Of a stretch of 64,000 nt of DNA, positions 10,101-17,900 are shown in pieces. The DNA is from Flavobacteriales bacterium (GTDB lineage Bacteria > Bacteroidota > Bacteroidia > Flavobacteriales_F > PHOS-HE28). Location of the stretch: assembly GCA_016721005.1 (NCBI GenBank), contig JADKJM010000008.1:124001-188000 (forward strand), read 5' to 3'. Both the position numbers and the translations under genes were made by a program. Every line of letters starts with the position of its first letter. The first letter of the stretch is position 1. The notes beneath the pieces were generated by a model that saw only the letters and a list, made by a program, of their open reading frames with translations, did not search any database and was not told the origin of the DNA.

Positions 10101-10257
10101 GCTCCTTCATCTCGCTGGCCGCTTTGTTGGTGAAGGTGAGCGCGAGTACGTGCCGGTACGCGGTGGCATTGTCCGTGGCCAGACATAGGCGCAGGTAATT
10201 CTTTACCAGGGCGTGGGTCTTGCCTGCGCCGGCGCTGCTCCTGAGCACGGTGAACAT
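7150..10257 (-). CDS. addA: AddA/RecB-like UvrD-family helicase with C-terminal PD-(D/E)XK nuclease
   Basis: 1035 aa. Walker A is at residues 7-14 (SSAGAGKT), followed by the motif Ia LTFTNKAASEMKERV. The DEAD-equivalent is DEFQDTS (about 395), motif III/IV GDAKQAIYRWRNGE, motif V VMTVHKAKGLEFP and motif VI LLYVAFTRA. The C-terminal nuclease has GNAVHAILSRV (about 899), RPDRIV (974), DIKTG (989) and QVRRY. This is the ATP-driven helicase-nuclease subunit that resects double-strand breaks for RecA loading. A -7-like TATCTTCC lies only 5 nt before the ATG. The cognate AddB-like gene is 5 kb away in the same orientation. Confidence 0.92.
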   Translation of the reverse strand: MFTVLRSSAGAGKTHALVKNYLRLCLATDNATAYRHVLALTFTNKAASEMKERVVRYMEQLAAGDHASAPIQDVLSDLQRTAQLDQASTSDRAKKVLHHMLHHWDEVAISTIDAFTRRVVRPFSRDLQLDQDLRMTTEHEWYRESAVKAVIAEAGINAPLTELLTAACEQLLDDEARWDPALPLSELGKELDKESSIAPLAALHGMDAETVMALTEGLRKETGAYERASQSLGKRILEGIQAAGITPEELAGGKNGYHSFFRKLAAFGDEWLEPSATARKAFDNDKLGSGKIKGAAVAALEELGPHLHAWFAEANELLANGQRDHFIRAAVLRELPSAFALIELDRSLRMLKEADGVAFFSDLTRLVAQVVRDEPAPFIFERLGERYRHFLLDEFQDTSLLQWHTLLPLIHNALSSGGSALLVGDAKQAIYRWRNGEVRLFTTLPGLFPPARTPVEREYEQALRSNDHPIEPLAINHRSASTIIEFNNSVFGVLAANLPEDLRQVYAAHEQIVRRREPGRVRMERPSDSEPTEERAATMDEFVLRSVRDAEEDGFAPGDIAVLVRTAAIGQTMSRVLTEAGYTVTSPDGLRLEGDDLAECLIDLLRVVHTSDPAAATRVVQYRARIRASATDEQVDPFETATKGFDPVAVVKTWLAEYGAPALRTTINELIGRSAQALDAPPDPHLLTLMDEAHTFGIAHGQDIGAFLEHWDRSGKRRNTTAPVNAQSIQVMTVHKAKGLEFPVVIIPSTRMTAGGAHRERLWIQPGAAVPELEHALVAKSAILRDAALPEIREEDDLRKLDDLDLLYVAFTRAVQQLHVFLPTSKPDELTKGLQKYMEDHGQPEVLDTGERTGPWTARTADPAGSISITMGTPPGLAIRFEATEYWDPADPDPYRRYGNAVHAILSRVDHPEDLERAISMTILEGLIPGTDAMILRDRLDPLLRSDELLPWFGSGVKVRTERAIIDASGRTHRPDRIVFDGDTVRVLDIKTGASDERHQDQVRRYMRLLGDLGYAHVEGALLYITDGTLIPVAV

Positions 10258-10262
10258 GGCCG

Positions 10263-10270
10263 GGAAGATA
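10263..10270 (-). promoter_or_regulatory. Putative -7 box of the addA-like gene, abutting the start codon
   Basis: Minus-strand TATCTTCC followed by CGGCC and ATG. A box this near to the start codon would place the transcription start at or next to the ATG, giving a leaderless or nearly leaderless message. The pattern recurs elsewhere in the window (52055, 54763, 59201). Confidence 0.4.
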
Positions 10271-10357
10271 ACCGGGCATCGGCAAGCGGTCCTTGGCTTT
10301 CCACGAGTTGCACCAATGACCTGATCGGTAACAACCTGTGCCCGACGGGTGTGGGCT

Positions 10358-10365
10358 TAGTTTTG
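10358..10365 (+). promoter_or_regulatory. Putative -7 box of the MbnP/MbnH operon
   Basis: TAGTTTTG is an exact match to the Bacteroidota -7 consensus TAnnTTTG, 40 nt upstream of the ATG of the MbnP-like gene. No convincing -33 TTG is seen at the expected distance. Confidence 0.4.
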
Positions 10366-10405
10366 GGACGCTTGCCGGGTCCTTATCGGTGAGCATCAAG
10401 ATGAA

Positions 10406-11158
10406 ATGACCCGATCCCTCTTCTTCTTCGTCTGTGCAGCTTTGTTGATGGCCTGCCGCACCGATGAACCGGTAAAGCCGCGTACTGCGGCTTCCACACT
10501 ACGGATCGAAGTGCGCCCGGAATGGAATGGCCAACCCTTGCAGCGGTACACGCCTTATATCGCCCCGCATGGCTACCGGTTCCAAGTGGAGTTCCTCAAG
10601 ATGTACTTGAGCGATCTGCGTCTGGTGAGCGCGACCGGAGAATCGGCGGTAGAGCAAGTGCGTCTGCTCGATCTGGGGAACGGTCCTTTCCAGTTCGATC
10701 TCCAAGTGCCTGTTGGGAATTGGCTCGGCCTGCGTGCGGGCATCGGCCTGCCGCATGACCTGAACTACACCAATGCTGCGTTATATGGTGATGAGCACCC
10801 GATGAGCGTGAACAACGGAATGTATTGGAGTTGGGCCACCGGTTACAAATTCGTGTTGTTCGATGGTCGCTACGATCCGGATCCGAATGGCACCGGTCCG
10901 CTCTTGTCGACCTTCTCGGTCCACACCGGAATGGACACCTGCTTCACCACGGCGGAATTGTTCCCGGCGTTGCCTTTTGGTACGGAGAAGGATGTCACGA
11001 CGAAATTGGTCCTGCGCATCGCGGTGGATCATTTCCTGGCCACACCGCAGGACACGATCAACGTGACCACGGAGAACCAATCACACGGAGGGAATTATCC
11101 GTTGGCACTCAAGCTTACGCGCAACGTGCGACGCAGCATGGCCCTGGAGGTTCTATGA
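10406..11158 (+). CDS. MbnP-family copper-binding lipoprotein
   Basis: 250 aa lipoprotein: signal sequence MTRSLFFFVCAALLMAC with the lipobox cysteine at residue 17. The mature region has the family features YRFQVEFLKMYLSDLRLV and the tryptophan-rich NGMYWSWATGYKFV (about residues 133-146), followed by FSVHTGMDTC. MbnP proteins bind periplasmic copper; in the characterised methanotroph system a partner diheme enzyme (MbnH) converts one MbnP tryptophan to kynurenine. Here the next gene overlaps by 4 bp and encodes exactly such a MauG-type diheme protein, which strongly supports the assignment. Start ATG 10406 is the only one that gives a complete signal sequence. Confidence 0.85.
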   Translation: MTRSLFFFVCAALLMACRTDEPVKPRTAASTLRIEVRPEWNGQPLQRYTPYIAPHGYRFQVEFLKMYLSDLRLVSATGESAVEQVRLLDLGNGPFQFDLQVPVGNWLGLRAGIGLPHDLNYTNAALYGDEHPMSVNNGMYWSWATGYKFVLFDGRYDPDPNGTGPLLSTFSVHTGMDTCFTTAELFPALPFGTEKDVTTKLVLRIAVDHFLATPQDTINVTTENQSHGGNYPLALKLTRNVRRSMALEVL

Positions 11159-12162
11159 AGTGGTTGGTGCCGATAGCGGTGATGCTCGTTCTCGGCGGAT
11201 GTCGGCGCGAGTCCGATCCGGATCCCACGGAAAGCGATGCGCCATTCGCGCTGGTGTTGCCTGTTGGATTTCCGGCACCCGATGTTCCAGCGGATAATCC
11301 ACTCACTGTGGCATCCACGGCGTTGGGCAAGGCACTCTTCTTCGATCCACGGTTGTCGCGTGATGGATCGATCAGTTGCGCTTCGTGTCACTTCCCCGAT
11401 CACGCGTTCAGCGACACCACCGCATTGAGCGGCGGCGTGGATGGTCAATTGGGTATGCGCAACGCGCCTTCGCTGGCGAATGTCGCCTACCACCGTGCGT
11501 TCTTCCGTGATGGCGGTGTGCCGACCTTGGAGCAGCAGGTGATCGCGCCGATCCACGATGAGGTGGAGATGGATCACAACATCAATCAAGTGGCCATGGC
11601 ACTCCGATACCAAGAGCCATACAACACACTTGCCATGAAGGCGTTCGGTGAACCCTTGAACGCGTGGAACCTTTCGCGAGCGATCGCCTGCTATGAGCGC
11701 ACGTTGATCAGTGGTTGGTCGCGTTATGACCGCTACATGCAAGGAGAACAGACCGCACTTTCCGATAGCGAGATCAGGGGCATGGTCCTGTTCAACAGTG
11801 CTGAATTGAATTGTACGGCGTGCCACAATGGACATGACCTCAGCGACCATGACTACCACAATATCGGGCTGTACCTGACCTACGTGGATGTTGGTCGCGA
11901 ACGCATCACACTTGACCCAGCGGACAACGGCCGCTTCAAGACCCCGACCTTGCGGAACATCGCACGCACCGGCCCATATATGCACGACGGAAGTATGAGC
12001 ACCATGGAGCAGGTCATCGACCATTTTGCAAGTGGCGGGCTGCCACACATGAACCGCGATCCCGAAATGCGGACCTTTGACTTGAGTCCAGAGCAGAAGT
12101 TGGATCTCATCGCCTTCCTGAACGCGCTCACCGACGAACGAACCATTGATCAAGTACCATGA
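11155..12162 (+). CDS. Diheme cytochrome c peroxidase, MauG/MbnH family lipoprotein
   Basis: 335 aa. The start ATG overlaps the upstream stop (ATGA). The lipobox LGGC puts the lipid-anchored cysteine at residue 16. Two c-type heme motifs are visible, SCASCH (C75, C78, H79) and NCTACH in the second half, with the family linker TPTLRNIARTGPYMHDGSM near the C-terminus. The length and motif order are those of MauG/cytochrome c peroxidase proteins. Given the neighbouring MbnP-type gene it is probably the MbnH-like enzyme that oxidises MbnP tryptophan rather than a detoxifying peroxidase; that role is inferred from context. A related gene follows with another 4-bp overlap. Confidence 0.88.
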   Translation: MKWLVPIAVMLVLGGCRRESDPDPTESDAPFALVLPVGFPAPDVPADNPLTVASTALGKALFFDPRLSRDGSISCASCHFPDHAFSDTTALSGGVDGQLGMRNAPSLANVAYHRAFFRDGGVPTLEQQVIAPIHDEVEMDHNINQVAMALRYQEPYNTLAMKAFGEPLNAWNLSRAIACYERTLISGWSRYDRYMQGEQTALSDSEIRGMVLFNSAELNCTACHNGHDLSDHDYHNIGLYLTYVDVGRERITLDPADNGRFKTPTLRNIARTGPYMHDGSMSTMEQVIDHFASGGLPHMNRDPEMRTFDLSPEQKLDLIAFLNALTDERTIDQVP

Positions 12163-13271
12163 AGTTCCACGTCCGACATCCATTGTTCCTGGGCCTGTTG
12201 ATCACCGGGCTTTTCGTGACGTGCAAGCCTGACAAGCAGCAGGAGGAGGAGGACAACGGAGTGGTGACGACGCCCTATGCATTGGTCATTCCTGCCAACT
12301 TCCCGCCGATGACGATCCCGGCGGACAACCCGATGACCGTGGAAGGGGTGACCTTGGGGCGCTTCCTCTTCTATGAGGAACGACTGAGCGGGAACAATAC
12401 GCAGAGTTGCGCCGACTGCCATGCACAGGTCTTCGCGTTCAGTGATCACGGCTCCCGGTTCAGCACCGGCATCGACGGGATCCAAGGGAACCGCAACAGC
12501 ATGGTGCTGCAGAACCTCGGGTGGGAACACCAATTCTTCTGGGATGGCCGTGCCCCCCACTTGGAGGACCAGATCCTGGGGCCGGTGGAGAACGTGATCG
12601 AGATGCACGAGACCTGGCCGAACGCCGTGGCCAAGTTGCAGGCGGATCCCGCGTACGTGGCGCTCTATCAAGCTGCCTTCGGAAGCACAACGATCGATAA
12701 GTACAAGACCGCGAAGGCGATCGCGCAATTCGTGCGGACGATGATCAGCGGGAACTCACGCTTCGACAAGTTCATGCGTGGTGAAGAGCAATTGACACCG
12801 GAGGAGCAACTCGGCTTCCTACTGACGCAACAGGAAGGTGGCGATCCCTCCTTGGGCTTGGGCGGACAGTGGGGTGCGGATTGTTTCCATTGCCACCCAC
12901 ATGGCGGCGCCCGGTTCACGGATGGTTCCATGCGCAACAACGGATTGGATAGCATATTCACCGATCTTGGCCGCGGCGGTGTAACCGGACTTCCCCAGGA
13001 CATGGGTCTCTTCAAAGTGCCATCATTGCGCAATGTGGCGGTAAGCGCTCCGTACATGCATGACGGACGTTTCGAGAACCTGGAAGAGGTGATCGAACAT
13101 TACAACAGTGGTGGTCATCCATCGCCTACCATTTCTCCATTCATGAAGTTCACGCAGGGAGGATTGAGCTTGACACCGGAGAAGAAAGCCCAGTTGCTGG
13201 CCTTCCTGCACACGCTCACGGACGATGAGTTCCTGAACAACCCGGCGTTCCAGGATCCGGGTCCTCCTTGA
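12159..13271 (+). CDS. Second diheme cytochrome c peroxidase, MauG/MbnH family
   Basis: 370 aa, with N-terminal MKFHVRHPLFLGLLITGLFVTC resembling a lipoprotein signal (cysteine 22). Heme motifs are SCADCH (N-terminal half) and DCFHCH (second domain, about residue 245), with KVPSLRNVAVSAPYMHDGRF at the distal end. It is a paralogue of the preceding gene and overlaps it by 4 bp, so the operon encodes one MbnP-like substrate and two MauG-like enzymes. The paralogue has an insertion before the second heme (LTQQEGGDPSLGLGGQWGA), so the two may differ in partner or reaction. Ends just before the convergent flavoprotein gene. Confidence 0.87.
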   Translation: MKFHVRHPLFLGLLITGLFVTCKPDKQQEEEDNGVVTTPYALVIPANFPPMTIPADNPMTVEGVTLGRFLFYEERLSGNNTQSCADCHAQVFAFSDHGSRFSTGIDGIQGNRNSMVLQNLGWEHQFFWDGRAPHLEDQILGPVENVIEMHETWPNAVAKLQADPAYVALYQAAFGSTTIDKYKTAKAIAQFVRTMISGNSRFDKFMRGEEQLTPEEQLGFLLTQQEGGDPSLGLGGQWGADCFHCHPHGGARFTDGSMRNNGLDSIFTDLGRGGVTGLPQDMGLFKVPSLRNVAVSAPYMHDGRFENLEEVIEHYNSGGHPSPTISPFMKFTQGGLSLTPEKKAQLLAFLHTLTDDEFLNNPAFQDPGPP

Positions 13272-13273
13272 TC

Positions 13274-13297
13274 GAACGTCCGCGGTCGGGACGGTTC
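13274..13297. terminator. Hairpin between convergent genes (weak terminator candidate)
   Basis: GAACGTCC pairs with GGAC-G-GTTC (one bulged G), lying between the stop of the second peroxidase gene (13271) and overlapping the stop codon of the flavoprotein gene. There is no T-run, so a terminator role is only suggested by position. Confidence 0.25.
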
Positions 13298-14789
13298 AAG
13301 CTGCCGCGCTTTGTTGCGCACCGGGCAGCCATGTGTAGCACTGCATTTTGTCCGCGAACACTTCGGGTTTGAAGATGCTCTTGCCCAGGAGCAACCGCGC
13401 GCATTCCTGCACGCCTTCGGTGATGCTCGGATGCGGATGCACCAGATCCGCCAATTCGCTGATGGGCGTCCCGAGACGCATCATCAGTGACACGGCTTCG
13501 ATGGCGCTGGAGGCATGCTCACCCACGGCACGCATGCCGAGCACACGCATCGTGTCATCATTGCTCACCAGTACCTTGAAGAAGCCTTTGGTCCTGCGCA
13601 TGGCGATGGCCCTGGCCAAGCAGGCGTAGTCCACACGAGCCATGCGGTAGGCAATGCCGCGCTTGCGACATTCCTGTTCGTTCAATCCGACACCGGCCAC
13701 CTCCGGATCCAGGAACATGATGGTGCTGATATTGGCGTAGTTCAGTGCCGGGATGTTCGGATCGTTCATCAACTCCACGGCGTGGCGGCCTTCCATTTCG
13801 CCGAGGTTCACCAGCATGTTCTTACCAGTGGCATCGCCGACCGCATGGATATGCGGCATGGTGGTGCGTGTATCGGTCACGACGATGTTGCCTGTCTTCG
13901 GATCGGTCCGCACACCTGCAGCCGCGAGATCCAGGCTACCTGTGTTCGCTACTCGGCCCACCGAAATGAGCGCCTTTTCCACACGCACGGTCTCGGTATG
14001 GCCATCGGGGTAGGAGAGGTGGTACTCCACTTCGCCATCCACGTTCGCGATCCGTTCCAGTTGTGCTTGGCGATGGATGACCACGCCTTGCTTTTCAAGG
14101 TTGCGCGCGATCAGATCACTGATATCCATATCCTCGAACGGCAGGATCCGATCAGCGCGATCGATCAGGTGGACCTTCGTGTTCCCGAAGAGGGAGAAGA
14201 TCGCAGCGAATTCGCAACCGATCACACCCGCACCGATGATGACGATGCTCTTCGGATAGTCCTCCAATTGAAGCAGGCCATCGCTGGTGAGGATGGTCTT
14301 CTCGTCCACTTCGATCCCCGGCAGTGTCCTCGGACGGCTACCGGTGGCGATGACCACGTGCGATGCCTTGATGTCGTGGATGAAGCCGGGGCGTTGGATC
14401 CGAAGGGTCATCGGATCGAGGAAGTGGGCTTCTCCTCGTTCGTGATGGAAGCTTCCTTCACCTGTGTCGGGCCGGGCGGCGAGCAATTGCATGTGGCAGG
14501 CATAGAGGTACTTCCGCTCGAACGCCGCCTCGTTCAATGAGCGCATCACCTCATTCCATTCCAACCGGAAAGGTTCGCGGCCACGGGTACGCATGAGTTC
14601 GTTCGCACTGGAGACGCGCTGCGCGATCTCCCACAGGGTCTTGGAGGTGAGGGCACCGTTGTAGATGCCCGTTCCACCGATGCGATCCCGCTCGACCAGG
14701 ATCACGCGTTGACCCATGTCGATGCCGCGCATGGCGGCCGCGTATCCGGCAGGTCCGCCACCAACAACGCAGAGATCGTAATGTTCCAT
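13296..14789 (-). CDS. FAD/NAD(P)-dependent oxidoreductase, lipoamide-dehydrogenase fold without the redox cysteine pair
   Basis: 497 aa from ATG 14789. The FAD dinucleotide motif VVGGGPAGYAAAMRG is at residues 8-22, the NAD(P) motif IIGAGVIGCEFAAIF near 190, the second FAD segment IHAVGDATG near 325 and the C-terminal dimer motif HPHPSITE. In dihydrolipoamide dehydrogenases the segment after the FAD motif reads GGTCLNVGCIPSK; here it is GGTGIYNGALTSK, so both active-site cysteines (positions 41 and 46) are replaced by Gly and Ala. It therefore cannot be a classical disulfide reductase. Soluble transhydrogenases (SthA), which keep one of the cysteines, are the nearest functional analogy. Substrate unknown. 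Convergent with the peroxidase operon. Confidence 0.8.
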   Translation of the reverse strand: MEHYDLCVVGGGPAGYAAAMRGIDMGQRVILVERDRIGGTGIYNGALTSKTLWEIAQRVSSANELMRTRGREPFRLEWNEVMRSLNEAAFERKYLYACHMQLLAARPDTGEGSFHHERGEAHFLDPMTLRIQRPGFIHDIKASHVVIATGSRPRTLPGIEVDEKTILTSDGLLQLEDYPKSIVIIGAGVIGCEFAAIFSLFGNTKVHLIDRADRILPFEDMDISDLIARNLEKQGVVIHRQAQLERIANVDGEVEYHLSYPDGHTETVRVEKALISVGRVANTGSLDLAAAGVRTDPKTGNIVVTDTRTTMPHIHAVGDATGKNMLVNLGEMEGRHAVELMNDPNIPALNYANISTIMFLDPEVAGVGLNEQECRKRGIAYRMARVDYACLARAIAMRRTKGFFKVLVSNDDTMRVLGMRAVGEHASSAIEAVSLMMRLGTPISELADLVHPHPSITEGVQECARLLLGKSIFKPEVFADKMQCYTWLPGAQQSAAA

Positions 14790-14954
14790 GTTCGCGATGG
14801 CGGCGGGATGAATTGAAGTGATCGGCCCTTCATACGGTGATCCACAAGCTTGGTTGCTGACGCACGTGGACTCGTCGGGGATCACGCGTGCTTTTGATCC
14901 GGCGTATCCCGAAGCGGTATTCAGGCGTAGGAAGGTCCAACTAGAACCGCTCGC

Positions 14955-17900
14955 GTGAGTCCATTCCGTCATTCCGTCGTTTGCTGCGCCGTGCTTTCCG
15001 CATTCACTGCGGATGCGCAATGCCCGCAGCTGTACGACTATTATGGAGTCCCTTCCGCAAGCCCGGAATGGTTCAGTTGCTCCGGTAGCAACTTCAACCT
15101 GCTCATCGCCACCCCGCAAAGCATCGGCGCCTTCACGGTGGATTGGGGCGATGGCACTGCCGTGTACAACGGTGCATCGCTCGCACCACCGATGTCGGTA
15201 CCACATACCTACCCGGCCACTGTAGCGACCTACACGATCACCTTCACCGAGATCGGAACGGGCTGCACGGTCACCGGCACGTTAACGATCGAGCAGAGTT
15301 CAAGCGCTTCCATCCAGATCCCGATCGGCGGTCTTACACAAGTGTGTGCGCCGCATCCGGTGGATTTCGTGAACAGCAGCACGAACGTTTCCCCGAACAC
15401 GGTCTTCCAATGGGACTTCGGTGATGGCTCGCCGATCATCACCATGAATTCCACCAACTTGGGACAGACCATCACGCACACCTACCTGCAAGGCACGGTG
15501 GATTGCGAGACCACGGTGCGCCTCACAGCGGAGAACAGTTGCAACACCCTTCAAGGGGGCGCCAGCTTGGCCACCTTCAATCCCATCCGGATCTGGGACA
15601 TTGATGACGCGAGCATCGCTGCGAGTGCCACGCTCCTTTGTTGGCCGGATCGCACGGTCACCTTCGCGAACACCACGAACCGGAACTGTCTTCAGCAGGG
15701 CAACATCTTCCAACGGTATGAGTACTGGAACTTCGGCGACTACTGGGGCGCGGGCCAGGACTCGATCATCGACTGGACGCCGTGGCCACCCACTTTTCCG
15801 CGCGTCATCCAATACCCCGGTATCGGCACGTACGAAGTGATGCTGTTGGACAGCAACTATTGCGGTGTCGATACCGCCACGATCCAGATCACCATTGTGC
15901 CGCCGCCGCAGGTGACCCTCACGGTGGATCCCGACACGATCTGTATCGGAGAGACCATGAATTTCGATCAGACCACCGCAGGCGGTGCGAACTACTTCCA
16001 ATGGAATTTCGGTGCGGGTGCCGGATTCGAATGGACGGGCGCAGGGGACCAAGCACACACCTATGCGCAAGCCGGGACCTTTTTGGTACAGTACACCGCG
16101 AGCATCCAAGGGGCCACAGCGGGCTGTGCCGACACAGCCGGTGTGCAAGTGACGGTCCTACCGGTCCCGACTGCGGATTTCCTGTTGGACCAGGACGCCG
16201 CCTGCGATTCGATCACGGTAGCGATCACCGATCAATCGATAAGTGCGGTGCAATACCTCTGGGACTTCGGGGATGGCACCACGAACACGAGTGCCGCGCC
16301 ACCACCACATACCTATACGACAGCCGGCGCTTATGTGCTCAGCCTCACCGTGACGAACTCGCTGGGTTGCACCGACACGCACAACCACACGGTCAACGTC
16401 TACGCCCCACCGACGGTCGCGATCCAGATCGCCAACCTGTGTCTGGGGCAAACGGCGCTGTTCACTCCGGTCATCGGCACCGATCCCGGAAACCCGGTGA
16501 CCGTGTGGGATTGGGATCTTGGTGATGGCACCACTTCGAGCGATGAATTTCCCATGCACCAGTTCGCTGCCGCCGGCCCGTATGTGATCACCTTGAATGT
16601 GACCACGCCGTACTGCGGAGGATCGGGCACGCAATGGGTGAACGTGCAAGCGCCTCCGCAAGCGGCCTTCACGCCGAGTGCGGTGCTCGCCTGTTCTCCG
16701 GTGGATGTGGACTTCACGAACAATACGACCGGGGCCACCCAATTCCTCTGGCTCTTCGGCGATGGACAGTCGGATACAGCGATATCGCCGAGCCACACCT
16801 ACACCAACTTCGGAACGGCGGATTCGATCTACACCGTCACGCTGATCGCGGGTTCGGCCTTCGGATGTTCGGATACTGCACGCGTCGATATCACGGTAGC
16901 ACCGCCGGTCGTTGCCGGATTCACGCACAACGCACAGCCGGGCTGCGCACCGATGAACGTCGGTTTCACGAACACGAGCACGGGCGCATCCTCCTACCTG
17001 TGGGACTTCGATGATGGGAGCACCAGCACGGCGACCGATCCGCAGCATGTGTATGTGAACAACACGCTGTTCCTGGGCATGCATACCGTGACGCTTACCG
17101 CATATTCCGCAGCCGGTTGTGAAAGCACGATGCAGCAAACGATCATGGTGTATCCCACTCCGGACTTCACCTTCATTGCCCAGCCGGACAACGGCTGTAG
17201 CCCACTTTCCGTGACCTTCCCGAGCCTTGCCGGTGCGGTAACCTATCAATGGTCCTTCGGGGACGGGACGAGTGGATCCGGGATCGCACCCACACACACC
17301 TACTTCAATTCCACGCTGACCGACCAGACGTTCAACGTCACGCTCATCGGACAGAACGCTTTTGGTTGCACGGACACGGCGAATGCGCCGATCGTCGTGA
17401 ACCCCCAACCCGTGGCGCAGTTCATCCCGGGCGTGCTCACCGGATGCCAACCGCTCACGGTTCCTTTCCAGGATCTCACCATCGGTGCGGACTCCGTGTT
17501 GTGGCTCTTCGGCGACGGACAATCACTTGCCACCATACCGGGGAACACCAGCCATACATACCAGCACACGAGTCTGTCGCCGATGACCTTCAACGCCACA
17601 TTGATCGGCAGCACGCCCTTCGGATGCACGGACACCATGATGGTCCCGATCCAAGTGTACCCGGCCATCACCGCATCCTTCATGGTGATCGGAGATGGGT
17701 GCTCTCCGCTCACCGTGAACCCGGTGAACAACAGCTCCGGTGCGAACAGCTATTTGTGGGACATGGGTGATGGAAACATCCTCGCCGGTGCCACGCCCAC
17801 ACACACGTATGTGAACACGACCGCAGCGGACCAGATCCGCACGATCACACTCACTGCGACCTCTCCGTGGGGATGTGTTTCCGTCTTCACCCAAGCGGTG

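Noticed and set aside
10825..11154. N-terminal extension of the first MauG-like gene
   Set aside because: It overlaps the MbnP gene; the ATG at 11155 gives a proper lipoprotein signal and an ATGA overlap.
16158..17522. A 454-codon minus-strand frame inside the giant PKD gene
   Set aside because: Arg/Gly/His-rich shadow of repeated PKD codons.
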